DNA from: Bacillota bacterium
GTDB taxonomy: Bacteria; Bacillota; Bacilli; Paenibacillales; Paenibacillaceae
Direction of reading: 5' to 3'
DNA: 64,000 bases
Assembly: GCA_023460795.1 (NCBI GenBank)
Contig: JAEWPC010000022.1
Span: forward strand, 32,447-96,446
Shown: positions 48,670 to 58,787 of the stretch, one piece after another
How the letters are laid out: the number at the start of each line of letters is the position of its first letter
How positions within the stretch are numbered: the stretch's first letter is position 1
Position numbers and translations under genes: made by a program
Notes under the pieces: generated by a model
Seen by the model: the letters and a program-made list of their open reading frames with translations, nothing else
The model's database searches: none
Told to the model about the DNA's origin: nothing

Positions 48670-50154
48670 TCATGAATCCTCCCCTTGTCGGTCCCGATCG
48701 TCCCGCACATATACCTTAGGGCGTCGCTTATAGAGCCGCCAAGGGAGGTTGATCAATCCTTTAAGCACTTCTTTGAAGACGATCGGGGACAAAGGCGACA
48801 GAATAGACTTACCGAACGACGTTAACGAGGAAACATAAATAACGATCAAGTACATCGAAACGAAAAATCCGAGCATGCCGAAAAGACTGCTCATGATCAA
48901 GACGAAAAACCGAATGATCGTAACCGAGCCGCTTAGCGACTGATTGACGAGGGTGAAGGTGGACACCGCCGTAACCGCCGAGATGACGAGGGTCGTCGGT
49001 CCCGTCAGTCCCGCTGCGATGGCCGCGTCGCCGACGATCAGGCCTCCGACCACCGCTACGGTTTGTCCTACCGCTTTAGGGAGGCGCATGCCGGCTTCGC
49101 GGAACAATTCGAACAAGCCGAGCATGAGGAACAGATCGATCGGACCGGAGAGCGGGAGTCCGAGACGGGACACCGTAATGGTAGCAAGCAGCGGAAAGGG
49201 AACCTGATCGAGATTAAATGCCGATACCGCGACCCAAAATCCGGGAAGGAATAGGGCAACGCCGAAACCGATTAGGCGAAGTATCCGTTCGAGCGATACG
49301 TAATAAAAGGGCGAATGCGCGTCCTCCGGGGATTTGATTAAGGACAATAAGTTCGTCGGGCCGATGAGAACCATCGGATTGCCGTCCACGACGATGACGA
49401 AGCGTCCGCGAAGCAAGCTTTGCACGGCGTAATCCGGGCGGCCCACGTACTCCATGAGCGGGAACAGCGAATAGGACGTGTCCGACAGGCAGACGTCCAG
49501 CTGCTGCGAGGACACGATGCCGTCGACGTCTATTTTGCCTAGACGTTCGCGCACCTCCCGCACGGTTGCTTCATCGGTAATGTCGGTCATGTACAGCAAC
49601 GACAACGAAGTTTTCGTTCGGAGTCCGATTTGATGATGCTCAACGGCAAGGGAAGTCGATTTCAATCGCATGCGTATTAACGCGACGTTCGTGGCGTTCT
49701 GCTCCGTAAAACCGTCGCGCGGGCCTTTGATCGATATTTCCGTGCTGGATTCGCTCGGCGTTCGCTGCGGGGGATTTCCCATCTCGATCTTGCATAGAAC
49801 GAGAGACTCTTCGAAGAACAGCACGAGATCGCCGGAGAAAACGGACTGGATCATTCGGCTCACCGCGTCCGCTCCGTCGAGCTTCTCCGTGTATTGGACG
49901 TTAATGGGCAGATGGCCCTGTATCGCCACGTCGGGCGTTAATAGCTTTCTAAGTTGGCCGTATAAAAAATCGTTCAACCGTTTATCGTCGATCATGCCCG
50001 TGCAATAGATCAAATGAGGATTCGGAAGATCGCCGTCGTTGTCCGCGAAGTAGGGGCGAATGCTCACGTCGGTATTGTATCGGAATAGATGGCGCAGCTT
50101 CTCGGCGGTCAGGTCTTGCAGTCGCAGATTCGTTTCCTCGTTATTCCGTTGCAT
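48670..50154 (-). CDS. gerA: spore germination receptor subunit A
   Basis: A 494-residue GerA-family protein: soluble N-terminal domains (1-290) with GDLVLFFEESLVLC and GRPDYAVQSLLRGRFV, then about five membrane helices (PGFWVAVSAF, GDAAIAAGLTGPTTLVISA). Together with GerB and GerC it senses germinants. It overlaps gerB by 14 bp. Confidence 0.94.
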   Translation of the reverse strand: MQRNNEETNLRLQDLTAEKLRHLFRYNTDVSIRPYFADNDGDLPNPHLIYCTGMIDDKRLNDFLYGQLRKLLTPDVAIQGHLPINVQYTEKLDGADAVSRMIQSVFSGDLVLFFEESLVLCKIEMGNPPQRTPSESSTEISIKGPRDGFTEQNATNVALIRMRLKSTSLAVEHHQIGLRTKTSLSLLYMTDITDEATVREVRERLGKIDVDGIVSSQQLDVCLSDTSYSLFPLMEYVGRPDYAVQSLLRGRFVIVVDGNPMVLIGPTNLLSLIKSPEDAHSPFYYVSLERILRLIGFGVALFLPGFWVAVSAFNLDQVPFPLLATITVSRLGLPLSGPIDLFLMLGLFELFREAGMRLPKAVGQTVAVVGGLIVGDAAIAAGLTGPTTLVISAVTAVSTFTLVNQSLSGSVTIIRFFVLIMSSLFGMLGFFVSMYLIVIYVSSLTSFGKSILSPLSPIVFKEVLKGLINLPWRLYKRRPKVYVRDDRDRQGEDS

Positions 50155-51235
50155 GCGCGTTACTCCTTCGTTTCATATAGGCTAGTGCCAGAAGCAGGAA
50201 CGGGAAAGCGTAGAAAAACACGGACATGATCGGATAGTAAACGTTCCGGAGCATGGAGAAGAAAGACGCATCGCTCGTATTAAAACCGGCAACCGAGTAA
50301 ATCAGCGCGGCGCTAAGAATAAAGAGCCATATATTTTTCAGCTTATGACCCGATAAGCCGAGAAGATCGACGACTAGGAACATGGCCAGCGAAATACGGA
50401 TAAGCGCGCCCGATAACCATTGATAGATCGATAGAAAATCCAGGTGGGATATAAACTTGCCGATCAATACCATCCGCCACTGCTCGAACGCGGGGTAGCG
50501 CTGGTCCGACGCCTCGTAAGGCCCGAATATGGCGATCGAGGCGATCAAAGGACCAAATACGAGCCCGGTAACGGCGATCACCCCCAAGCATAGCGACCAT
50601 AGCTTCATACGGCCCTTGATATAGGGGACGAATGCCAAGATGATAATCAATTCGACCGCCCCGGAGAGGACGTACAGCGTGCCGCGGACAACCGGATCGA
50701 ACCCTTTCGAAAGGATCGGAAGCAGGTAAGAGTAGTCTTTGAATTGAAAATTGACGTTCATGACGAACAAGCCGAACAGAATGACGCCCGGCAATAGCAA
50801 CCCGGAGGCGATCGCGATCGTGCGCAATCCTTTCATCGCTCCGACCATGCTAGCCAGCACGAACAAAGTGACGGTTACGAAAAAAGGGGTTTTGGGCAAG
50901 TAAGTGACTTTGGTCCAAGTACAGGAATCCCGTACGGTAATATAGAGGCTCATGACGAGCATCAACACGATCGGCATAATGACGGAGCAGGCAACGAACT
51001 TGTTGTAACGCGCGCTGAACCAACCGTATAAAGATTCCTTATTCAGCAGCTTCATCACTTTATGGACTACGGCAGCCCATATCAGGACAAGCGGAATGGC
51101 AAGGATGGCGCTGATCCAAGCGTCTCTCATTGCCGCGTTCAGAATCAGCGGGACGATAATGACGTGGTTTTTGAGTCCGATCGCGAGAGCGAGTATGAAG
51201 AACATTTGAACGGCTCTGATTTGCACAGCTTTCAT
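50141..51235 (-). CDS. gerB: spore germination receptor subunit B (amino-acid-permease-like)
   Basis: A 364-residue membrane protein with about ten helices, of the endospore germination permease family (APC fold), thought to form the ligand-binding subunit. It begins MKAVQIRAVQMFFILALAIG. It is the first gene of the operon, preceded by a sigma-G-like promoter and GGAG. The order B-A-C differs from the common A-B-C. Confidence 0.92.
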   Translation of the reverse strand: MKAVQIRAVQMFFILALAIGLKNHVIIVPLILNAAMRDAWISAILAIPLVLIWAAVVHKVMKLLNKESLYGWFSARYNKFVACSVIMPIVLMLVMSLYITVRDSCTWTKVTYLPKTPFFVTVTLFVLASMVGAMKGLRTIAIASGLLLPGVILFGLFVMNVNFQFKDYSYLLPILSKGFDPVVRGTLYVLSGAVELIIILAFVPYIKGRMKLWSLCLGVIAVTGLVFGPLIASIAIFGPYEASDQRYPAFEQWRMVLIGKFISHLDFLSIYQWLSGALIRISLAMFLVVDLLGLSGHKLKNIWLFILSAALIYSVAGFNTSDASFFSMLRNVYYPIMSVFFYAFPFLLLALAYMKRRSNAHATE

Positions 51236-51265
51236 CCGCAGGCTCCAATCGACAGTCGTTCCTCT

Positions 51266-51295
51266 TATTCTGCCTAACGCGGTTGGTAACTATTC
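51266..51295 (-). promoter_or_regulatory. sigma-G-like promoter of the ger operon
   Basis: On the minus strand GAATA (51295-51291) and CAGAATA (51272-51266) are 18 bp apart, matching GHATR-18-CATWMTA at 11 of 12 positions. The leader to gerB would be about 25 bp. It fits forespore expression. Confidence 0.65.
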
Positions 51296-51405
51296 CCGGT
51301 CGTCCCGATCAGGCTTGCGCGCTTGGGTACACTCCGATATGCTGTTGGAATAGGTTTGGGCTAAAGAACTAGGACAACGGGAAGAAAGCGTAGGTGCGAA
51401 GCGAA

Positions 51406-51843
51406 ATGAAAGTGTTACGAGTAACGACGGAAGAGATGCTTCAGCAAGCGCTCGGTATCCGAATGGCCGTATTCGTGGACGAGCAAGGCGTGCCCGCGGA
51501 TTTGGAGAAGGACGAGTACGATGCTTCACCCGAAGCGGGAAGACATCACCTGCTTACCGTGGACGGGCAAGCCGTGGCGACCGGACGCTGGAAGACGTAC
51601 GAGCCCGGCGTCGCCAAGATGCAGAGAATCGCCGTCCTGAAGCCGTATAGAGGACAAGGATACGGATCTAAGCTGCTGGAAGCGATGGAAGTGGATGCGA
51701 AAGCAAGCGGCTATCATTCTTCGCTCTTAGACGCCCAGTGTTCAGCGGAAGCGTTCTACCGGAAGCTCGGTTACGGCACGGTATCGGACGAGCCCTTCCT
51801 AGACGCAGGTATATTGCACGTGCGGATGCTCAAGAAGCTGTAA
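51406..51843 (+). CDS. GNAT N-acetyltransferase (YjcF-like)
   Basis: A 145-residue single GNAT domain. The acetyl-CoA motif is MQRIAVLKPYRGQGYGSKLL and the C-terminal strand has ALGYGTV-like AFYRKLGYGT. The N-terminal segment MAVFVDEQGVP is typical of the YjcF/ElaA-like group. Substrate unknown. ATG 51406 follows TAGGTG; a GTG at 51394 is in frame. A terminator follows. Confidence 0.9.
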   Translation: MKVLRVTTEEMLQQALGIRMAVFVDEQGVPADLEKDEYDASPEAGRHHLLTVDGQAVATGRWKTYEPGVAKMQRIAVLKPYRGQGYGSKLLEAMEVDAKASGYHSSLLDAQCSAEAFYRKLGYGTVSDEPFLDAGILHVRMLKKL

Positions 51844-51849
51844 TCGATC

Positions 51850-51880
51850 GCTCCGGTACGAAGGCGGCCGGGGCTTTTTT
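51850..51880 (+). terminator. intrinsic terminator after the GNAT gene
   Basis: GCTCCGG pairs with CCGGGGC (one G-U pair), followed by TTTTTT. Confidence 0.8.
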
Positions 51881-51978
51881 GCGCTGTGAATTCGTCGAAT
51901 CTCGCAACTTTATGACGAATGAACTCGTAAATAACCTTAACCGCTAAGACAACTAACTAACATGAATGAGGATTAAGC

Positions 51979-53934
51979 ATGAACAATACGATTCGAAGCG
52001 CAACGCTAGCCGTACTCTTACTATGCTCGGTGCCCGCTCCGGTTCTCGCCGAGCCGAGCCCGACCGGTCAAGAGCAAATCATTCTAAAACAAGGCACGAA
52101 CGAAATCATCCATAATGGCGTTACTTCCAAAGCCGCGCAGCCGCACGTCGTCAAGAAAGGCGTCACCTACATCGCGGCCAAATCGATTGCCCAAGAACTA
52201 TACGGCACGATTACGTACGATTCGAAGACGAAGCAATATATGATCGGGCAAGGCGCGACCAAGTTAGGTTTCGTCGTGAACGAACGCGCTTATTGGTTGA
52301 ATGGCGTTAAGAAATCCGGCATCGGAGTTCCATACATCGACAAAGGGACGTTAATGGTTCCGCTGAAGACGGTAACGACGAGCTTCGGCATCGAGTTGGT
52401 AGACGTTCCTTCCGCGAAGCGGATCGAACTGAATTGGAGCATGAAGCCGGTCGCCAAGTTCAGCGTATCGGATACGAATCCTTACGCGACGCAGACGGAA
52501 GTTTCCTATAAGAACGAGGCGTATCATCCGCGAGGCTATGCGATCGTGGACGAGAAGTGGGAAAATAATGACGAAATGTTCGAAGAGCAGGGCACCTATA
52601 CCGTTACTCATTGGGTGCAGGACGAGAAAGGTTTATGGAGCGATCCTTATTCGGTCGTCGTTAACGTCAAGCCGCCGAACGAGCCTCCTGTCGCCCTGTT
52701 CACCCTGTCGAAGGATACGTATAAGATCGGCGAGTATATCGGCTACTCGGATCGTTCGACGGACGACGAGAACGCGATCGCAAGCCGAGTATGGACGAAC
52801 AACCCGAACGGCTTCTTCGAGCCGGGCGAGCAGACGATTACGCTCCGGGTAACGGACGTTCACGGAGAGACAAGCGAATATTCCAAGACGATTACGATCT
52901 CCGACGAGATCGCGAACACGAAGCCGAATTTCGAACGGTTGTACACTCCGATCGGCGGCAAGATAACGATCGACGGAGCCGGCGTGCTGAACTATAACCT
53001 GCTCCAGTATTCGTTCACCGACGAGAAGCAATCGACGCTTGTCGTCGACGACAGCCCGGAAACCATTGTGCAAGAGGGCATCTATTACGAGTCGAACGAG
53101 CTGGTCGGCAACGTCAGATTCCTGATCCACAAACAGAATAAACGCGTGTCGCCGGTGAAAATTTACGTCGTCGCGACGAATACGAGCGACGTGGAAGCCA
53201 ACGTAACGACGGGGCCGATCGGAATCGGCGGGCCTCATCAGTACGTGTACGTCGCGGGCAAATCGTCCGTCGGCAAATACTTGACGTCCAGGCAGTCGGG
53301 GACATCCGCGTCGCTATCGATACCCGTCGGCGAAAGCCGAATCCTATTCCCAGAAATCGGCGATAAGGCGCTTGCGCCGGGGGACGTGTTCTCTAGCTAT
53401 GCGGACCTGAATGTCGACCAACCGATCAGGCTGCAGTTCGTCGTCGTCGATGCCGGTCAAGACGTTCTCGCGGCGCTTCCGTCGCTTCCCTTGTTGAACC
53501 GAAACGGACATATTCGGGGAACGTTCGAGCATGCGGACAGGACGATCGAAGTGGACGAGCCGCTAGGCGAAGAGAGAACGAGAATGCTGTTCGGGGACGG
53601 CACGGTAGATCCATGGCTGCGGGGCGTCGATGAGTTAATCGGCTTGCCGACGGACGATGACGGTAATTTCGGCGTCGTCTATACGATCAAGCTGAATAAC
53701 GTCAGGCCGAATACGTTGATTGCGATCAATCCTCGCGGCGGGTTTTACGCGGGAGCGTTCGAAGTCAACGGCAAAGTGATCTATACGACGACCAACACGG
53801 TTCTGAGCAACTCTAACGAGGCCTCGGTGCTTCATCGGACGGGTTTTAGTCCGGAGACGGTGACGATTACTTTCACGCCGGCTCCAGGCAGCAATCTGCC
53901 TATAAATCTACTATTCATGCCGATAAGAGATTAA
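51979..53934 (+). CDS. secreted protein with copper-amine-oxidase-like N domain and PKD domains
   Basis: A 651-residue exported protein. Residues 1-24 are a signal peptide ending PVLAE. Residues about 35-155 match the Cu_amine_oxidN1-type domain common in Paenibacillaceae surface proteins (THIAAKSIAQELYG-like stretch, LMVPLKTVTTSFG); despite the name it is not an enzyme. Two PKD-like domains follow near 160-230 and 235-312 (PPVALFTLSKDTYKIGEYIGYSDRS, PGEQTITLRVTDVHGE). The C-terminal 330 residues are a beta-rich region I do not recognise. No sortase motif or S-layer domain is seen, so wall attachment is unclear. Confidence 0.82.
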   Translation: MNNTIRSATLAVLLLCSVPAPVLAEPSPTGQEQIILKQGTNEIIHNGVTSKAAQPHVVKKGVTYIAAKSIAQELYGTITYDSKTKQYMIGQGATKLGFVVNERAYWLNGVKKSGIGVPYIDKGTLMVPLKTVTTSFGIELVDVPSAKRIELNWSMKPVAKFSVSDTNPYATQTEVSYKNEAYHPRGYAIVDEKWENNDEMFEEQGTYTVTHWVQDEKGLWSDPYSVVVNVKPPNEPPVALFTLSKDTYKIGEYIGYSDRSTDDENAIASRVWTNNPNGFFEPGEQTITLRVTDVHGETSEYSKTITISDEIANTKPNFERLYTPIGGKITIDGAGVLNYNLLQYSFTDEKQSTLVVDDSPETIVQEGIYYESNELVGNVRFLIHKQNKRVSPVKIYVVATNTSDVEANVTTGPIGIGGPHQYVYVAGKSSVGKYLTSRQSGTSASLSIPVGESRILFPEIGDKALAPGDVFSSYADLNVDQPIRLQFVVVDAGQDVLAALPSLPLLNRNGHIRGTFEHADRTIEVDEPLGEERTRMLFGDGTVDPWLRGVDELIGLPTDDDGNFGVVYTIKLNNVRPNTLIAINPRGGFYAGAFEVNGKVIYTTTNTVLSNSNEASVLHRTGFSPETVTITFTPAPGSNLPINLLFMPIRD

Positions 53935-53953
53935 GAGAATACGCGGAGGGATG

Positions 53954-53990
53954 GCCGCGAGAAGCGCTAACGTTGCGCGCTCGCGGTTTT
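53954..53990 (+). terminator. intrinsic terminator after the PKD protein gene
   Basis: CCGCGAG pairs with CTCGCGG around an inner AGCGC/GCGC element, followed by TTTTT. Confidence 0.85.
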
Positions 53991-53997
53991 TCATGTC

Positions 53998-54027
53998 TTG
54001 ACACTGAGAATCATTATCAATTAAGCT
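53998..54027 (+). promoter_or_regulatory. promoter of the propeller gene
   Basis: TTGACA (53998-54003) is a perfect -35; TAAGCT (54022-54027) is a weak -10 at 18 bp. The Fur box lies between them. Confidence 0.55.
54005..54019. promoter_or_regulatory. Fur box
   Basis: TGAGAATCATTATCA matches the Bacillus 7-1-7 Fur consensus TGATAATNATTATCA at all but one position. It fills the promoter spacer, an ideal place for iron-dependent repression. Confidence 0.8.
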
Positions 54028-54061
54028 ACAGGAAAGACATCAGAAGAGCGAGGGTAGAACG

Positions 54062-54865
54062 ATGGCCTTGTCCGAAGACTTGAACGAAATCTCCTTTCAT
54101 TATTCATCCGTGAAGCTGGTCGGGGGCGAGCGCCTTGTCGCCGCGCCGCTCGGACGCGGCATCGAGCTCAAAGACAGCCTGACTTCGTCCTGGGAAGCCG
54201 CGAACGAAGGATTGCCCGAGTCGGTTCACGTCAATCGTCTGCAATCTCATAACGACCGCGTGTTCGCTTGCACGAATCAAGGCTTGTACCGGCTTGACGA
54301 CCGCCATTGGACGGCGACGGGATTATGCGTCGGCACGTTCCAATATCGACGATACGGCCCGATCGAATTGGCGGGAACGGTCAGCGGGCTATGGTTCTCC
54401 GAAGGGGAAGAGTGGCGGGTCATGATGCGCGCGGATACGGCCGTCTACGATTTTCTATATTTGCCGCAGTTCGTTATTCTATGTACTCACGAAGGGCTTG
54501 CGATATTCGACCGATTAACGTCGGGCTGGATGAGATATAACGGTCGTTCCGCGGTAACAAGCATCGCCGTCTATCGCCGTACGATCGTAGGCGCGACCGA
54601 GAAGGGAGAGCTGCTCGTCGGCAACGCCCGCAGAGGCTTCGAGCGTTACCGGGTGGGAGGCATGTTCATCTTCTCGATCGTGGCCAAGGACGACGCGGTC
54701 TATGCCTGCACGGACCGCGGGTTATACCGGGTCAGCCGGATCGGGAACCGGATCTCCCTCATGGCCGTGAAGATCGGCATGCATGTGACGGACATCGATT
54801 GCTGCGGCGAGCAACTGTTCCTGGCGACCTTGTTCGACGGTATTCAATGCATGGAGCGGCCTTGA
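54062..54865 (+). CDS. predicted cytoplasmic beta-propeller protein under a Fur box
   Basis: A 267-residue protein without signal peptide or membrane helix. It has about six repeated blade-like units with the pattern of a gating 'GLY/GL' turn: ACTNQGLYRLDD, LAGTVSGLWFSE, LCTHEGLAIFDR, VGATEKGELLVG, ACTDRGLYRVSR, LATLFDGIQCME. These resemble two-component-regulator or WD-like propeller repeats. I do not recognise a named family. The Fur box upstream predicts induction when iron is scarce. The 3' end overlaps the convergent histidine kinase gene by 22 bp. Confidence 0.75.
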   Translation: MALSEDLNEISFHYSSVKLVGGERLVAAPLGRGIELKDSLTSSWEAANEGLPESVHVNRLQSHNDRVFACTNQGLYRLDDRHWTATGLCVGTFQYRRYGPIELAGTVSGLWFSEGEEWRVMMRADTAVYDFLYLPQFVILCTHEGLAIFDRLTSGWMRYNGRSAVTSIAVYRRTIVGATEKGELLVGNARRGFERYRVGGMFIFSIVAKDDAVYACTDRGLYRVSRIGNRISLMAVKIGMHVTDIDCCGEQLFLATLFDGIQCMERP

Positions 54866-56324
54866 TTCGGCAATCGAACGCGGAATACGCTGCCTTCGCC
54901 GACGCGGCTGCTCGCCAGGATCGTCCCGCCGTGCAGCGATACGATGGCATGACTGATCGATAATCCGAGTCCCGCGCCGCCGAATGAACGAGAGCGAGAC
55001 GTATCGATTCGGTAGAAGCGTTCGAACAGATGGGGAAGTTGCGATTCCGGAATGCCCGTCCCGTTGTCCGTAACCGACAACTCAAACCCATCCCCTGCGG
55101 ACGAAATGCCGATGCGGATGACGCCGTCCCGGGCATCGGTGTGCTGTACCGCGTTCTGGAACAGGTTCAACAGAACTTGTTTGATCTTGTCCGCATCGAG
55201 CAGGATGGGGGCGGCGTCGGGCAAATCGAACGCTACTTCGCGCGCTTCTGCCAGAAGACGAAGCTGCGGCTCCATCTCGCGCACGATCGCCGACAGGTCG
55301 ACGCGAGACAGCGTAACTTGCGGAGCGCGGTCGAGCCTCGCGAGCAGCAACAGATCATGAACGAGCTTATTGATTCTCGTCGACTCCCCGTACATGCTCT
55401 TCAAAGCCATATCCAGCTGCTCCTTATTGGATGCGGCTCCCCGCAGCAGAATCTCCAGGAACCCGTGGATGGACGTGAGCGGCGTCCGCAATTCGTGCGA
55501 GGCGTCCGCAACGAACCGTCGCATCTGCTCTTTGGCTTCCTGCTCCGCGGCGAACGAAGCTTCAAGACGTTCCAGCATATGATTGAACGATTGCGAAAGA
55601 AGGTCGATCTCGCTTTGCCCAAGTCGGTCCGGCAGCCGCTCGTTCAATTTGCCGGAGTCGATCCGTCCGACGGTATGAACCATTCGCGATAACGGGACTA
55701 ACGTTCTGCGGATCGCGGGCAGGAACGTAAGCAAGCCTCCTGCCAGCGCAAGCGCGGAAAGGCCGACGAACAGCGATAGCTGGCGATACAGCTCGGTCTT
55801 CATGGGCTTCGTGTTCGTGCTCACTTGTACGACGCCGATCTCTCGGGAGAACGTGCGAACGGACTGCAGAATGACGAGCTGCTCGCCCTTGTCCGGATCA
55901 TCGACGACGTAGTAGATCGGTTTGGCGTTGCGCGGACGGTTACGGGCTTCGGCCAACCGGTCCGGGTCCGGCGCAAGAACGGTTTCCTCGTCGGGATTCA
56001 GACCTGATACGACGTTGATCTTGCCTTCCGAATTAATGTACGCGATCGTCGAAGCGGGGAAGAAGAAGAACGCATCCCCGGGTCCGCCTCTGCGCATTCG
56101 CGGAGCGACGCGTTCCCACACTTCGCCGGGAATCGACCGCACTTGCTTCTGGATGGCGGACGCTTCGTTCGCGTACATGAACCGTTCCATGAAGAAATAC
56201 TGGAGGAAGCCGATGACGATCAGCAGCCCTGCTACGATCAGCAGCATCCGGGAGAGGAGCTGCATGCGAAGCGAGCGGGGGAAAGCGATGCCTCGCAGCT
56301 TCAATGCCAGCCGATGCAGCGTCT

Positions 56325-56328
<4 letters not shown>
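54844..56328 (-). CDS. sensor histidine kinase
   Basis: A 494-residue membrane kinase. One helix near 25-48 and another near 185-207 flank an extracytoplasmic sensor; a HAMP domain follows. The HisKA box DASHELRTPL has its histidine near residue 278, and the ATPase has NLFQNAVQHT, DNGTGIP and GGAGLGLSIS. It is paired with the regulator just upstream (4-bp overlap), and the pair is divergent from the MacA/MacB-like export operon. Confidence 0.93.
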
Positions 56329-57008
<680 letters not shown>

Positions 57009-57077
57009 GGGAGACTCCTTCCGTCCGGCTTGTTTAGCTCCATTATGGGACATCTTGCTTAAGCTTGGCTGAGCGTT

Positions 57078-57120
57078 AGCTGAAAGAAAGCTGAAATCGG
57101 CTTTTCAGCGAACATTCAGC
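57078..57120. promoter_or_regulatory. phased GCTGAA half-sites, probable response-regulator operator
   Basis: GCTGAA occurs at 57079 and 57090 on the plus strand, and its inverse TTCAGC at 57104 and 57115. Within each pair the period is 11 bp, as for OmpR-type regulators that bind direct repeats one helical turn apart. The region lies between the regulator gene and the export operon promoter. Confidence 0.65.
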
Positions 57121-57131
57121 GGGATTTCATG

Positions 57132-57159
57132 TTGACCTAAGGTTGCCGTTGCATAATTT
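57132..57159 (+). promoter_or_regulatory. candidate promoter of the MacA/MacB-like operon
   Basis: TTGACC (57132-57137) and TAATTT (57154-57159) are 16 bp apart, 12 bp downstream of the GCTGAA operator. Confidence 0.5.
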
Positions 57160-57230
57160 CCCCATACGAAGTCGCCCGGCAGCTGTCGCGGGCGTTGCTT
57201 CATGAACTATCGGGAAGGATGAGTCGGCGG

Positions 57231-58787
57231 ATGTCGGGTAAAAAATGGTGGATCGCGGGACTTGTCGTCATCGTGGCGGCCGCAGGTTCGGCTGGAGGCT
57301 ATTGGTGGCTGAACAAAGAGGACAAGCAGCTAGGACCGAGCTACGCGACGACGCAAGTCCGCAAAGGCACGATCGAGGTCAAGGTGAGCGGAACGGGAAG
57401 CATTCAAGCCGCCGCCCAAGAGACGCTTAAGGCGAAGTCGGCGGGCAAAGTCGCGAAAGTGAACGCGAAATCCGGCGACAAGGTCAAGAAAGGCGACATT
57501 CTCCTTACCTACGAGCAAGAGGATTTATCCAATCAAATTCGCAGCAAAACGATCGAGCTGCAGAAGAAAAAGCTCGAGCTCGACGATCTGCAAAAGAAGT
57601 ATAAGGAAGCCGACGACGAAGCCCGGGACGGCATGGTGCTGAATATCGAAAAGCAGCAGCTGGATATCGAGGTGGCGCAAGCCGATCTGGCCGACTTGAA
57701 GAAAGGCGACGAGATCGACCCGCTCGTAGCGGTGATCGACGGCACGCTGTCCGATTTCGAAGTTGCCGCCGGAGACTCCCTGAGTCCGAACGCCGAGCTG
57801 GGGACGATCACCGATCTCGATCATATGCAGATCGTCGTCGGCGTCGACGAGCTGGATATTCCGAAGGTGAAGATCGATCAGGAGGCGCAAATTGTCGTCG
57901 ATGCGTTGCCGGATCGGACGTATACGGGCAAAGTGGTGGCGATCGCCGACGAAGGCACGTCCAGCAACGGGGTTGCTTCCTTCGACGTCACGGTTCAGCT
58001 CTCGGACATCAAAGATTTGAAGATCGGAATGTCCGCACAGGCGGACATCATGACGGCCAGCAAGTCGGACGTCCTTATGCTGCCTATCGATGCGGTGCAG
58101 TCGACGCGCGGCAGCTATTATGTAATGGTGCCGGGAGAAGGCGGGACGACTCCTGCGGCCGGAGCGGCAGGACAGGGAGCGCAAGGCGGTCCATCGCAGC
58201 GTTCGACGCAGGAGGCACAGCAGGAAACGCAAGGAGCGCAAGGGGGACAAGGTGCTCGGCAAACGCAGGGAGCACAAGGTGCCGAGCAAGGAACGCGGGA
58301 AGCCCAGGGAGCACAACAAGGTACCGGACAACGGGGGAACTTCGGCGGAGCCGGCGGACTCGGGAACATGACCGATGATCAACGCCAGGAGATGCGCGAG
58401 CGATTCCAGAACATGTCCGACGAAGAACGCGCGGCGATGCGCCAGCAAATCGCGGGTGGAGGCGCGGCTCCAGGCGGGGCGAACGCGGCAGTCGGAGCGG
58501 CAAATACTACGGCGGGCGATGCAACGACGACGAGCCGGGTTAACGTCGAAGTCGGCATTAACAACGAGGACTACATCGAGATCGTATCCGGCTTGAAGGA
58601 AGGGGATCTAGTCGTCCTTCCTGCTTCCGCAAGCACGAGCAGCTCGAACAATCGGCAGGCGGGCTTCGGCGGCTTCGGCGGCGGAACTATCCTTCCGGGC
58701 GGAGGAGGCTTCACCGGCGGCGGTTTCCAAGGCGGCGGCACGAGGGCCGGAGGCGGGACCGGTGCAGGCGGAGGCGGTGGACGCTAA
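57231..58787 (+). CDS. MacA/HlyD-type efflux adaptor with a glutamine/glycine-rich insert
   Basis: A 518-residue membrane-fusion protein: N-terminal membrane anchor (about 5-26), split lipoyl-like domain (VSGTGSIQAAAQETL... GKVAKVNAKSGDKVKKGD), a coiled-coil hairpin near 100-150, and a beta-barrel domain. A low-complexity insert of about 80 residues (302-380; AQG, AQQ, TQGAQG repeats) and a glycine-rich C-terminal tail (GGFGGGTILPGGGG) are unusual. ATG 57231 is 12 bp from GGAAGG; ATG 57219 abuts that site. It is the first gene of a three-gene export operon; its stop overlaps the ATPase ATG. Confidence 0.88.
   Translation: MSGKKWWIAGLVVIVAAAGSAGGYWWLNKEDKQLGPSYATTQVRKGTIEVKVSGTGSIQAAAQETLKAKSAGKVAKVNAKSGDKVKKGDILLTYEQEDLSNQIRSKTIELQKKKLELDDLQKKYKEADDEARDGMVLNIEKQQLDIEVAQADLADLKKGDEIDPLVAVIDGTLSDFEVAAGDSLSPNAELGTITDLDHMQIVVGVDELDIPKVKIDQEAQIVVDALPDRTYTGKVVAIADEGTSSNGVASFDVTVQLSDIKDLKIGMSAQADIMTASKSDVLMLPIDAVQSTRGSYYVMVPGEGGTTPAAGAAGQGAQGGPSQRSTQEAQQETQGAQGGQGARQTQGAQGAEQGTREAQGAQQGTGQRGNFGGAGGLGNMTDDQRQEMRERFQNMSDEERAAMRQQIAGGGAAPGGANAAVGAANTTAGDATTTSRVNVEVGINNEDYIEIVSGLKEGDLVVLPASASTSSSNNRQAGFGGFGGGTILPGGGGFTGGGFQGGGTRAGGGTGAGGGGGR

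Noticed and set aside
57525..58448. 307-residue antisense frame over the adaptor gene
   Set aside because: Shadow of the adaptor coding strand; no start signals.
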